Shown piece after piece: positions 13,921-23,734 of a DNA stretch of 64,000 bases (positions within the stretch are counted from its first letter, which is position 1; each line of letters opens with the position of its first letter). The translations under genes were made by a program, and so were the position numbers. The notes beneath the pieces were generated by a model. It saw nothing but the letters and a program-made list of their open reading frames with translations, did not search any database and had not been told where the DNA came from. The stretch covers positions 330,874 to 394,873 of the forward strand of contig VGGR01000001.1 in NCBI GenBank assembly GCA_016868585.1. Reading direction: 5' to 3'. Source of the DNA: Bacteroidota bacterium (GTDB taxonomy: Bacteria; Bacteroidota; Bacteroidia; Chitinophagales; Chitinophagaceae).

Positions 13921-15660
13921 TTATTGTAAAACCCTAAATACCGGATAGCGGTTATGGTCGGGTTCGACCCAAGGTGAATTCCTATAAACAAAATCCAATT
14001 GTGCACGGGCACTTTTTGCAAAGTTTGTGTCTGCTGCTCTGCGTTGCTCCAGCTGTGTTCTTAGTGCAGGATTTTCACTTAAGTATTGAGTCGCTTTATC
14101 CTCAAAAACATAGGCGGAATAGCCTTCTTTTTGCCCCAGGATGGCATCAAAAAAGTTCCAGGCAAAATAAGAGTCCTCAGCTTGCGGTTCCAATGTTTCT
14201 ATTAAGAAACGATTGGCCGGTTGGTCCATGGGGATATACCAGTCTCCTTTGCGAAACCGATGTCTGGCATATTGCTTGCTCACCACTACGTCACTATTGA
14301 GGTGGTGCATTTCATACTGCCGCGGTGTTGTTTTGTAATCTTCAATTTTATACCATTCAACAAATTCCAGTGTGGTGTCCTTTTCGAATCTACTCATTTG
14401 TACATTGTTGGCTAAGAGCCGATCAATCACTTTCCACCATCCCTGTGGAATGATATACGCTTTTGGTTTTACTATGTACAGTTCAGGAACAAATTTGTCA
14501 ACTACTTTTATGGTTTTAGTGAATGGTTTTGATCGGTCATAATACAGTCTGCTTAGACCGGATACTTCGCTGGGCTTAGTTCCTGATTCATATCCCTTGA
14601 AGGTGTACTCAGTAAAGCCTGATTTGTCTGGTTTCCATTTGATCGGAAATCGATCAGCCGTTGCCGCTGCGCGCTTTGCTTCTTTGCGCAAGGCCTTTAT
14701 TTCTTGTCCATTTTTTCCAGTAAAGGACAGGAAGGTTTCCAGTAAGGCAAGCGTGGCCATCACTCGTTGATCATATGATTTTAACATATGGGTTTCTGGT
14801 ACAAAAGCAAAGCTGTGCCAGAGTGTAGCGTATCCGCTTGTATAGCGTGGGCTATCCCAATAGGTACTCCATCCATTTTCCGGTTTATTTCCAAAAGCAT
14901 TTACATAAGGAACCATATCAAATCCCCTTTCTTTCATTCCTGTAAATAGTGCGGGTTCAAACTGTGATCTAAGAAAATGCTCCATAACACCCCCCAACTT
15001 ACTAGGTTGGCTGGTGAGTAAGGTCATTACGTGTTGATAGTCTGCCCCATTGCTTACGTGGTTATCGATAAATACGTCTGGATCGCATTCCTGAAAAATG
15101 GAACTGAACGACAAAGCCTCTTTTGAATCGCATTTGATGAAATCTCTGTTAAGGTCCAAGTATTGCGAATTTCCTCTTGAGCCAAATGCTGTCGGACCTT
15201 CCTGATCCACTCTAAAGTTTGTGCTTCTATTTAGGCATCCCCCAATATTAAAAATCGGGATGATGGCGATCACTAGATTGGGCGACAGAGTTATTTTTTT
15301 ATCAATGATCTTTTTTACAAGCAACATACTGGCATCAATGCCATCAGGTTCTCCAGGGTGGATCCCATTGTTGATCAAAATAATGGTAGCGCCAGCTTCC
15401 CGGGCAGCACTAATGGAACTAAAGCCCTTACTACTTACCATTGCTAAGTGCAGGGGGAAGCCAGCGTCGGTTGGCCCTTTTGTTTGGAGGTTTAAAAGAG
15501 GAGAGTATTGATCCGCCTTTTTCCACCACGTAATTATTTCTTCATAGGTCGGTGTTTCATTTCCCTGTGTTTTTTCAAAATGAGTTTGAAGAATATTTTG
15601 TCCATGAAGAAAGCCTGTCGAAAAAAACAGGCTAATTGCCAATGTAAAAAGTATGCGCAT
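13921..15660 (-). CDS. M14 family metallopeptidase
   Basis: NNGIHPGEPDGIDASMLL zinc motif, signal peptide; start set to MRILFTLAISLFFSTG. Confidence 0.85.
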   Translation of the reverse strand: MRILFTLAISLFFSTGFLHGQNILQTHFEKTQGNETPTYEEIITWWKKADQYSPLLNLQTKGPTDAGFPLHLAMVSSKGFSSISAAREAGATIILINNGIHPGEPDGIDASMLLVKKIIDKKITLSPNLVIAIIPIFNIGGCLNRSTNFRVDQEGPTAFGSRGNSQYLDLNRDFIKCDSKEALSFSSIFQECDPDVFIDNHVSNGADYQHVMTLLTSQPSKLGGVMEHFLRSQFEPALFTGMKERGFDMVPYVNAFGNKPENGWSTYWDSPRYTSGYATLWHSFAFVPETHMLKSYDQRVMATLALLETFLSFTGKNGQEIKALRKEAKRAAATADRFPIKWKPDKSGFTEYTFKGYESGTKPSEVSGLSRLYYDRSKPFTKTIKVVDKFVPELYIVKPKAYIIPQGWWKVIDRLLANNVQMSRFEKDTTLEFVEWYKIEDYKTTPRQYEMHHLNSDVVVSKQYARHRFRKGDWYIPMDQPANRFLIETLEPQAEDSYFAWNFFDAILGQKEGYSAYVFEDKATQYLSENPALRTQLEQRRAADTNFAKSARAQLDFVYRNSPWVEPDHNRYPVFRVLQ

Positions 15661-15690
15661 AAGCTGTCTTTTTATAAAAATAAGTGAAAT

Positions 15691-15718
15691 AAAAAAGGCA
15701 CCCATATGGAGTGCCTTT
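15691..15718 (-). terminator. rpsT terminator
   Basis: AAAGGCACTCCATATGGGTGCCTTTTTT on minus strand. Confidence 0.85.
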
Positions 15719-15725
15719 AATAAAA

Positions 15726-15757
15726 TTATTTAGTAAGGTTATTTAGTAAGATTATTT
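15726..15757. repeat. 13-bp tandem repeat at rpsT 3' end
   Basis: TTATTTAGTAAGG-TTATTTAGTAAGA-TTATTT. Confidence 0.85.
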
Positions 15758-16003
15758 GACCGTATTTGCTTTCTTAGCCAACTTACTTTTCAAATTGGCG
15801 GCTTTGTTTTTGTGAATGATTCCGCGCTTGGCTAATTTGTCAATCATAGCAGCTACAGCAGGAAGTTGATCCTTCATTTCACTGGATCCAGCCGCCTTGA
15901 GGTCGCGGATGGCATTGCGGGTAGTTTTTCCGTAATATTTGTTACGTTCACGACGCTTGGCAGCCTGGCGGGTGTCTTTTTTGGTAGCACTATGGTTAGC
16001 CAT
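15752..16003 (-). CDS. rpsT: 30S ribosomal protein bS20
   Basis: MANHSATKKDTRQAAKRRERNKYYGKTTRNAIRDLK...IIHKNKAANLKSKLAKK. Confidence 0.97.
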   Translation of the reverse strand: MANHSATKKDTRQAAKRRERNKYYGKTTRNAIRDLKAAGSSEMKDQLPAVAAMIDKLAKRGIIHKNKAANLKSKLAKKANTVK

Positions 16004-16160
16004 CTAGCTTTGTTTAAGGGGTGCGAAGGTAGGGAATACCTACTTTTTAACCAAATTTGTCCCATCTCTTTGTACACTAATCTATTAGAGAACTTCCGAG
16101 TTCATGGATTTTGAACGATATTTGTGCCCCAAATCCGGGATATCTAACACCTTGGCATTC

Positions 16161-18911
16161 ATGAAGGATTTTTCCTACGTAACCCAATCGCATCCTGCAT
16201 ACATTGAAAATCTATATCAGGATTTTATAAAGGATCCGCAATCGGTGGACGCTGATCTAAGAAAGTTTTTTGAGGGCTTTGATTTTGCCATAAGCACAGG
16301 TAAATTTTCCGGTGAAACTTCTATTCCGGTTCCCGTCCAAAAAGATGAATCAGTTGCATCAAATTGGCAAGACGAACTAAAGGTTTATCGACTGATTCTT
16401 GGCTATAGAAATAAAGGGCATCTCATTGCAACTACCAATCCGATTCGCGCCCGTAAAGATCGTGGTGCGCATATCAAATTGGCAGATTTTGGGTTAAGTG
16501 AATTGGATTTAGAACGAACTTTTCAAGCTGGTCAATTAATTGGTTTAAACAATGCTTCGCTTCGTGTTATAGTAGAGAAGTTGGCAACTTTTTACGCCTC
16601 CTCCGTTGGTGTTGAGTACAAGTATATTAGTGACTCTGTAAAAACAAACTGGATAACGGAAGCCATTGAGCAGCGGCTTTTCCAGCCCCTGCCAATTGAA
16701 CAGAAAAGACGTGTGTTGGAAAAGCTCAACCAGGGCGTAATGTTTGAGCGATTTTTACACACCAAGTATGTTGGCCAAAAAAGATTTTCACTTGAGGGAG
16801 GAGAAACAACCATTGCGGCATTAGATGCTATCATCAATGCAGCGGCCTCTTATGATGTAAAAGAGGTGGTGATCGGAATGGCACATCGCGGAAGATTGAA
16901 TGTGTTGGCCAATGTGCTGGGCAAAACCTATGCGTATATTTTTAGTGAATTCGAAGGCACGGCAAAGGTTGATCAAACCATGGGCAGTGGAGACGTTAAA
17001 TACCACATGGGCTATGGTAGTGAAGTGAAAACTGACCATGAAAAAACTATTAGCTTAAAGCTGATGCCCAACCCCTCGCATCTGGAAGCAGTGAACCCTG
17101 TTGTGCTCGGATTTTCGCGAGCCAAGGCAGATGTGATGCATGGGTCAAATTTTAATCAAATTCTTCCTATTCTTATTCACGGTGATGCTTCCGTAGCTGG
17201 TCAGGGAATTGTCTATGAGGTGTTACAGATGAGTAACCTCGAAGGATATCATACCGGGGGAACCCTGCATTTTATCATCAATAATCAAATAGGCTTTACC
17301 ACGGACTTTGAAGATGCGCGGAGTTCCGATTATTGCACGTCTTTGGCAGCAGCCATTCAAGCTCCTGTTTTTCATGTGAACGGGGACCACCCCGAAGCGG
17401 TGGTGCGATGTGTGGAAATTGCAACCGCCTATCGACAACAATTTCATCAGGACGTTTTCATTGATATGGTTTGCTATCGCAGGCATGGGCATAATGAGGG
17501 CGATGATCCTAAATTTACACAACCCCACTTATATCAGCTGATAGAGAAACACGCCAACCCAAGGGAAATATATATCAATACGCTATTGCAAAAGGGAGGG
17601 GCTGAATTACAGTCATTAGCAAGGGAGATGGAGAAAAAGTTTTGGCAGGATTTGCAAGAGAGGCTGGATGAGGTAAAGCAAAATCCATTGCCCTATCAAT
17701 ATCAGCCACCCGAACTGGAGTGGAAGAAATTAAGAAGAGCTACTGCAGCTGATTTTTTAAATTCACCTGATACCTCGGTGCCGGAGCCGGTAATAAGAGA
17801 AATGTTGCGTGCACTGTTTAACTGGCCCGCTGATTTTAAGCCTTCACGAAAAGTCGAAAAAATAGTACAAGAAAAAGCCAAGTTGTTGGAGCAGGAGTCA
17901 AAAATCGACTGGGCTACCGCAGAGTTATTGGCGTATGCAAGTTTGCTTCGTGAAGGAAAAGATGTTCGGTTAAGCGGACAGGATGTTCGTCGCGGCACTT
18001 TCTCGCACCGTCATGCTGTGTTGCGCGACGAAAACAATGATAAACCATATAATCGACTATCCGCAATACCGGGTGCTACCGGGCAGTTTAGAATTTATAA
18101 TTCTTTATTGAGTGAATACGGTGTATTGGGATTTGAATATGGTTATGCATTAGCAAATCCCCAGGCATTGGTGGTGTGGGAAGCGCAGTTTGGGGATTTT
18201 GCCAACGGGGCTCAAACACTAATTGATCAGTTCATTGCGGCTGGGGAGCAAAAGTGGAATCGTATGAACGGGGTTACCTTATTGTTACCTCATGGCTATG
18301 AGGGGCAAGGGCCTGAGCACAGCAGTGCTCGTTTAGAGCGTTTTTTACAGTTGGCTGCAGAGTTGAATATGGTGGTTACCAATGTTACCACAGCGGCCAA
18401 CCTGTTTCATTTATTGCGTCGCCAGTTGACCTGGCCATTTAGGAAACCATTGATCAACTTTTCTCCAAAGGCAAATCTTCGCTATCCAGGCACTTATTCT
18501 GCACTAGATCTATTTAGCCAAGGAAAATTTCAAGAGGTGATCGACGATGCGCATGTAGATCCTACACAGACTAAAAAAGTGCTGCTTTGCGCAGGTAAAA
18601 TTTATTTTGAATTGCTTGAAAAGCGTGATAAAGAGGCCAGAAAGGATTTGGCTATTGTTCGGCTGGAACAATTCTATCCGCTGCCGATCAATCAACTTGA
18701 CATTTTACAGCAGCGTTATGCCGGTGCTACTTGGTTCTGGGCGCAGGAAGAGCCTCAAAACATGGGGGCAGCGGCTTACCTCAAAATGCAATGGCGTGGG
18801 GTAAACTTTGGAGTGGTTAGCAGGCAGCCTTCTGCTTCAACAGCAACTGGCTATAATAAAATTCATATTAAAGAACAGGCGGAATTAATCGAAACTGCCT
18901 TTACTGTCTAA
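16161..18911 (+). CDS. sucA: 2-oxoglutarate dehydrogenase E1 component
   Basis: GMAHRGRLNVLANVLGK, HGDASVAGQGIVYE, RRHGHNEGDDPKFTQP; start set to MKDFSYVTQSHPAYIENLY (ORF extends to 16104). Confidence 0.96.
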   Translation: MKDFSYVTQSHPAYIENLYQDFIKDPQSVDADLRKFFEGFDFAISTGKFSGETSIPVPVQKDESVASNWQDELKVYRLILGYRNKGHLIATTNPIRARKDRGAHIKLADFGLSELDLERTFQAGQLIGLNNASLRVIVEKLATFYASSVGVEYKYISDSVKTNWITEAIEQRLFQPLPIEQKRRVLEKLNQGVMFERFLHTKYVGQKRFSLEGGETTIAALDAIINAAASYDVKEVVIGMAHRGRLNVLANVLGKTYAYIFSEFEGTAKVDQTMGSGDVKYHMGYGSEVKTDHEKTISLKLMPNPSHLEAVNPVVLGFSRAKADVMHGSNFNQILPILIHGDASVAGQGIVYEVLQMSNLEGYHTGGTLHFIINNQIGFTTDFEDARSSDYCTSLAAAIQAPVFHVNGDHPEAVVRCVEIATAYRQQFHQDVFIDMVCYRRHGHNEGDDPKFTQPHLYQLIEKHANPREIYINTLLQKGGAELQSLAREMEKKFWQDLQERLDEVKQNPLPYQYQPPELEWKKLRRATAADFLNSPDTSVPEPVIREMLRALFNWPADFKPSRKVEKIVQEKAKLLEQESKIDWATAELLAYASLLREGKDVRLSGQDVRRGTFSHRHAVLRDENNDKPYNRLSAIPGATGQFRIYNSLLSEYGVLGFEYGYALANPQALVVWEAQFGDFANGAQTLIDQFIAAGEQKWNRMNGVTLLLPHGYEGQGPEHSSARLERFLQLAAELNMVVTNVTTAANLFHLLRRQLTWPFRKPLINFSPKANLRYPGTYSALDLFSQGKFQEVIDDAHVDPTQTKKVLLCAGKIYFELLEKRDKEARKDLAIVRLEQFYPLPINQLDILQQRYAGATWFWAQEEPQNMGAAAYLKMQWRGVNFGVVSRQPSASTATGYNKIHIKEQAELIETAFTV

Positions 18912-18925
18912 TTAAGTAATCTTCT

Positions 18926-20161
18926 ATGATAGAAATTAAAGTACCCACAGTAGGAGAGTCCATTTCAGAAGTCCAATTACTTCGCTGGAATAAAAAAACA
19001 GGCGACTATGTGGAGCGAGACCAAGTAATTGCTGAGCTTGAAAGTGAAAAAGCAACTTTTGAGGTCAATGCCGAAAAAGCAGGTGTGCTAACTACTATCG
19101 CCGCGGAGGGGGACCAACTGAAAATGGGAGAACTTCTTGCCACCATAGATGAAACGGCAAAAGCTCCACAGGCAACTATTGAAATCACCGCTCCCAAGCC
19201 TCCCGTAGTAACTACTATTCAGGCTACTGCTCCAACACAAAAGTCTGCTGCTAGTGAGCCTGCTACGGTTGAGATGAAAGCCACACCACTTGCTTCTGCT
19301 TTACTTGCCGAGAAAAAAGTAGATCCTTCTCAGGTAAAACCTACGGGACCGCAAGGAAAAATTGTAAAAGACGATGTCCTGAAAGCCTTGGAGCAGCCCG
19401 GTAAGCTCCCATTTGAAAATCAAACTTTGTCTGCCCGCGAGGAGCGTAAGGAAAAGATGAGTAATCTTCGAAAAACCATTGCAAAGAGATTGGTAGAGGC
19501 AAAAAATGGCACGGCAATGCTGACCACTTTCAATGAGGTTGATATGAGTGCCATCCTTGCTGTCAGAGCAGCTTACAAGGATAAATTTAAAGAGGTGCAT
19601 GGGGTGGGGCTTGGGTTTATGAGCTTTTTTACCAAAGCTTGTTCAGTGGCCTTGCGTGAATGGCCCTCAGTGAATGCTTCAATTGATGCGGACACGATCC
19701 TTTATCACGATTATGCAGATATCGGTATTGCGGTTAGCACACCACGCGGACTTACGGTTCCCGTAATGAGAAATGTTGAGAGCATGAGTATGGCAGATGT
19801 AGAGAAAAAAGTAGCGGAGTTGGCTGTGAAAGCAAGAGATAGTAAGTTGACTGCCGAGGAATTGACAGGCGGTACTTTTACCATTACCAATGGGGGTGTT
19901 TTTGGCTCGCTCATGAGCACACCAATTATCAATGCCCCGCAGAGTGCAATTTTAGGGATGCATAAAATTCAGGAAAGACCAACGGTTGAAAAAGGACAGG
20001 TGGTGGTTCGTCCTATGATGTATCTGGCGCTCAGTTATGATCATCGTATTATCGATGGCAGAGAGTCGGTTGGTTTCTTGGTGCGTGTAAAAGAGTTGCT
20101 TGAAAATCCCGCTCAATTGTTGATCGGTAAAGATCCGGTCAAAACACTGTTAGAGATTTGA
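18926..20161 (+). CDS. sucB: Dihydrolipoyllysine succinyltransferase (2-oxoglutarate dehydrogenase E2)
   Basis: Lipoyl motif [12 protein letters not shown]3-binding domain, [16 protein letters not shown]. Confidence 0.96.
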   Translation: MIEIKVPTVGESISEVQLLRWNKKTGDYVERDQVIAELESEKATFEVNAEKAGVLTTIAAEGDQLKMGELLATIDETAKAPQATIEITAPKPPVVTTIQATAPTQKSAASEPATVEMKATPLASALLAEKKVDPSQVKPTGPQGKIVKDDVLKALEQPGKLPFENQTLSAREERKEKMSNLRKTIAKRLVEAKNGTAMLTTFNEVDMSAILAVRAAYKDKFKEVHGVGLGFMSFFTKACSVALREWPSVNASIDADTILYHDYADIGIAVSTPRGLTVPVMRNVESMSMADVEKKVAELAVKARDSKLTAEELTGGTFTITNGGVFGSLMSTPIINAPQSAILGMHKIQERPTVEKGQVVVRPMMYLALSYDHRIIDGRESVGFLVRVKELLENPAQLLIGKDPVKTLLEI

Positions 20162-20300
20162 GTAGATATCACGCATATTTGAAAAGGGCTGTTTCCCTCT
20201 TAGAACAATATGATGGGGAAGAGCCTTTTTCCATTGATTATAAAAATGAAATTGCAAAGGATAAAAAAGTAGGGGCTACGGGTCGCTACAAAAAGCTAGT
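20158..20300 (+). pseudogene. Putative truncated N-terminus of RsmB/NOP-type rRNA cytosine-C5 methyltransferase
   Basis: [45 protein letters not shown] resembles the N-terminal helical domain of Bacteroidota RsmB-like proteins, but the ORF ends without a catalytic domain and runs into the 3' end of the convergent S8 gene. Confidence 0.45.
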
Positions 20301-22314
20301 AACTAACCATCCAGTCCTTGCTTTCTCTTTTAGTACTTCCTATCCAGAGTGTAATGGTGTAGACTCCCGAAGAAGCAGGTAAAAACGGTAGTTCCCCTCG
20401 ATAAATTCCTGCAGGTTTATTTAACGTTTTCGTGGCAAGAAGGCGTCCAGCTCTGTCATGTAAAGTAAGTTTACAATCCGATGCAGCTTCCATACTGTTT
20501 ATTACAAGCTGTGCTTTTGTTTTTCCAGGAGTGGGGTTAGGATAAATCCAGAGTAGGGAGGCAATATCATCAGAGGTAGTACATCGACTAGTCAATGTCA
20601 CAGTGGTGCTATCCAGGTAAACCAATTGACGGGTTGCTGTTAGGGTGTCAATCACCTGCGTAATTCTATATTGAATGTTACCGGGATTGATGGCGTTCAA
20701 TGCATCCTGATACGGATAGGTTTTATTGGTCAGTATAGTGCCACTGCTGGCATTGAATTGGCCTATTTTTTGAAAAGTGTTTTCGGTTGGCAGCTTACGT
20801 TCAATCAAAAATTGCATGCCTTCAACATCTTTTGTGCGCCAGGTTATAGCTGCTTTACAATTGTTGATTGAAGCAGTAACTGTGGCATATTCTGAAAGTA
20901 AATAAGCAAATGCATTCCTCATGTCTGGGATGCCATATCCAATTCTATCGTTTGGGTTGGTATACCGACTGGCGCTACGTTTAAGCGCATCAATTATTTT
21001 TACATTATTATACTCCGGGAATCCTTGCCATAGACAAGTGGCAAGGCCAGCCAAGTTGGGACAAGAAAAAGAAGTCCCGCTGGCTGAGCCAATTGTTCCA
21101 GCAGTAGATTGCACAATTGCTTGCCATCCTACGGAAGCTAACTCAGGTTTTATACGACCATCAGCAGTGGGGCCATAGCTGGAAAAGCCGGCCACAGCTC
21201 CCGCAGCGTTTACAGCTCCTACGGCCACTACACTATCTCCATCAGCAGGCGTAATGATATAGCGCCAAGCCCCGGTACCTTCATTTCCGGCAGAGTTTAA
21301 AACCATGAGCCCTTTTTTTGCAGCCAGGTCTGCTCCTTTCACCGACATTGTTGTTTTGCCATCCATTTGTGCATAGGTGTAGTTGAATATGGGGTTATCA
21401 AAATCATAATAACCCAAGGAAGATGAAATCAGGTCAGCGCCTACGCTGTCTGCTCTCTCCGCCCCAGCAACCCAGTTGAATTCTTCTATTGGAAATTCGC
21501 TATTGACATCCTCCGTCCTGTACAAGTGAAAGAAGGCTTGCGGAGCTTTCCCGACGAATCGGCCTGGGATATTGGCAGCGATTGTTGACAGGCATTGCAT
21601 GCCGTGGGGATGGTCTTCGCTTACCGAAGTATTTCCTGCCACAAAGTCCCAGGTGCTCAGTATTTGTCCTTTTTGATTTATACTATCAAAGGCTGGCAGC
21701 GTGTTGTAGTTGAAAAAACCAGCATCCAGTAAAACCACATGCATGCCTGATCCACGTAGTCCAATATTATGAAGAAACTCTGCACGATGTAATTTCATTT
21801 CTAAACCCGCATTGGTTCCGTAATTATAAAAATCGCCCGCGGTTTTTTCAGCAGGTTGAGTTGCTGTTATTGGTGAAATAACCGATTGATCATAAAACTT
21901 ATCAGGTCTATTGGGCTGTAAGGAAGAAGGACGTGCTGCCAAGCCAGCCACCTGTTGCACAAAAGGCAGGTTCTGAATTGTGGTCAATGCCACAGGAGAG
22001 GTGGTTTGAATGCAAAGCGCATTGAGCCATTTTGAAACATTCAAAAGGGTAACACCTGGAATAGCCCGAATGGCAGCTACATAAGCTGGAGATACAGGAA
22101 GGTCGGTGCTATCTACCTGAATGGAATAGCGCGTTCTTCTGGCAATTGATCTTGCTGAGAGGTAGGAGGAAGCATTACTTAGCGTATAACTATTGTTTCC
22201 TTTATTTTTTAACCAAATTATATGTTTGGAGAACTGGGCGCTTGCAACAGTTAGCAGTTGGCTGCTGAAAAGCAATAGAAAAAACAGAAATCGTATTGGA
22301 TAGAATTTGCGCAT
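20296..22314 (-). CDS. S8 family serine peptidase with T9SS type A sorting domain
   Basis: Signal peptide MRKFYPIRFLFFLLLFSS; VVLLDAGFF, HPHGMQCLSTIA, GTSFSCPNLAG; C-terminal LWIYPNPTPGKTKAQLVI...GVYTITLWIGS. Confidence 0.85.
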   Translation of the reverse strand: MRKFYPIRFLFFLLLFSSQLLTVASAQFSKHIIWLKNKGNNSYTLSNASSYLSARSIARRTRYSIQVDSTDLPVSPAYVAAIRAIPGVTLLNVSKWLNALCIQTTSPVALTTIQNLPFVQQVAGLAARPSSLQPNRPDKFYDQSVISPITATQPAEKTAGDFYNYGTNAGLEMKLHRAEFLHNIGLRGSGMHVVLLDAGFFNYNTLPAFDSINQKGQILSTWDFVAGNTSVSEDHPHGMQCLSTIAANIPGRFVGKAPQAFFHLYRTEDVNSEFPIEEFNWVAGAERADSVGADLISSSLGYYDFDNPIFNYTYAQMDGKTTMSVKGADLAAKKGLMVLNSAGNEGTGAWRYIITPADGDSVVAVGAVNAAGAVAGFSSYGPTADGRIKPELASVGWQAIVQSTAGTIGSASGTSFSCPNLAGLATCLWQGFPEYNNVKIIDALKRSASRYTNPNDRIGYGIPDMRNAFAYLLSEYATVTASINNCKAAITWRTKDVEGMQFLIERKLPTENTFQKIGQFNASSGTILTNKTYPYQDALNAINPGNIQYRITQVIDTLTATRQLVYLDSTTVTLTSRCTTSDDIASLLWIYPNPTPGKTKAQLVINSMEAASDCKLTLHDRAGRLLATKTLNKPAGIYRGELPFLPASSGVYTITLWIGSTKRESKDWMVSY

Positions 22315-22331
22315 AGTTGTTAATTGTTTAA

Positions 22332-22535
22332 TCATCCATTGTCGAATACAAAAACCAATCCTATAAGGGCCGCCACTGCCTCCCGTGTTGGGTTGGTATT
22401 CCCAAGATTCCCACTCTCTATATAGGAGTCCAATATTTTTTGCAAATCGATCGAGGGGCTGGGTCTGCAACTTGAGAGCGCCACCGCCAAGGCAATGAAA
22501 AGGGTGATTTTTATCCAATACAAAAATAATTGCAT
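22332..22535 (-). CDS. Small putative lipoprotein
   Basis: MQLFLYWIKITLFIALAVALSSC lipobox; lies between mnmA and S8 peptidase on the same strand. Confidence 0.5.
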   Translation of the reverse strand: MQLFLYWIKITLFIALAVALSSCRPSPSIDLQKILDSYIESGNLGNTNPTREAVAALIGLVFVFDNG

Positions 22536-22557
22536 TTCAAAAAACGGGATATGTGCG

Positions 22558-23667
22558 TTAGTTTTTCTCAAAGGCTTCACGTTGAATAATTCCTCCCCCT
22601 AATACATCCTCCTTCTCATAGAACACGGCACTTTGCCCGGGGGAAACTCCTTTGGCGGGTTCGTAAAATGCTACGCGGACGTTCGTGGCGGCTGTATATA
22701 AACGAGAATGTGTTCCTGCGTCTTTATATCGAATTTTAGTAGTGGCTTCCGTGCCATCGGCTACCTGTGAATACTTGATCCAATTTAATTTTGATACCCA
22801 CATTTCATTTTTATCGAGATCAACTTCATCTCCCAGCGTGACAGTGTTATTATGTGGATCAATCTGTGTTACAAACACTGGTTTTCCCAACGCTATATCC
22901 AGTCCCTTACGTTGTCCAATTGTATAAAAGGGGTATCCTTTATGTTTTCCTAATTTGGTTCCGTTTTTATCAATGAAATATCCCCCATTTACACGTTGTT
23001 CCAGTCCATCTACATTACGTTTCAAGAAACCACGATAGTCGTTGTCGGGTACAAAACAGATTTCATAACTCTCCGATTTTTTTGCTAAAGCAGGGTAGCC
23101 AAATTCTTCAGCCATTTTTCTAATCTCAGTTTTTCGAAATCCCCCAAGCGGTAACAAGGTTCGGCTCAACAAATCTTGTTGCAGCCCCCAAAGTACATAG
23201 CTCTGGTCTTTTGTATTGTCTACCGCCTTGCTTATTACATAGCGGTCATTTTCATATTTTCTGATTTTTGCATAATGCCCAGTGGCAATAAATTCACATC
23301 CCAGGGCATCCGCTCTTTTTAAAAGGGCTCTCCATTTTATATGGGTATTACACAACACGCAAGGATTGGGAGTGCGCCCAGCCAGGTATTCATCAACAAA
23401 GTTCTCCACAACAAAATCTCCAAATTCTTCACGTATATCTAGTATGTAATGCGCAAAGCCATGCTCAACAGCTGCTTGTCGGGCATCATTAAAGGAGTCC
23501 AGGTTGCAACATCCAGTTTCTTTCTTTTCGCCCCCGCTAGTGGCAAAATCCCAGGTTTTCATAGTGATCCCTACTACTTCATAACCCTCCTGATGCAGCA
23601 AAAGGGCTGCAACGGTGCTATCAATTCCACCGCTCATGGCTACCAATACTTTACCTTTCTTACTCAT
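22558..23667 (-). CDS. mnmA: tRNA-specific 2-thiouridylase MnmA
   Basis: VAMSGGIDSTVAALLL, NPCVLCNTHIKW, GHYAKI, YEICFVPDNDY, SPGQSAVFY. Confidence 0.97.
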   Translation of the reverse strand: MSKKGKVLVAMSGGIDSTVAALLLHQEGYEVVGITMKTWDFATSGGEKKETGCCNLDSFNDARQAAVEHGFAHYILDIREEFGDFVVENFVDEYLAGRTPNPCVLCNTHIKWRALLKRADALGCEFIATGHYAKIRKYENDRYVISKAVDNTKDQSYVLWGLQQDLLSRTLLPLGGFRKTEIRKMAEEFGYPALAKKSESYEICFVPDNDYRGFLKRNVDGLEQRVNGGYFIDKNGTKLGKHKGYPFYTIGQRKGLDIALGKPVFVTQIDPHNNTVTLGDEVDLDKNEMWVSKLNWIKYSQVADGTEATTKIRYKDAGTHSRLYTAATNVRVAFYEPAKGVSPGQSAVFYEKEDVLGGGIIQREAFEKN

Positions 23668-23672
23668 CATTA

Positions 23673-23680
23673 CAAAGATA
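23673..23680 (-). promoter_or_regulatory. -7 box TATCTTTG upstream of mnmA
   Basis: TAnnTTTG consensus just upstream of the start. Confidence 0.6.
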
Positions 23681-23734
23681 CGGACCATCTTTTAAGTGAA
23701 TAATCTTAACTTGAACACCTTAAAATCAATTGCC

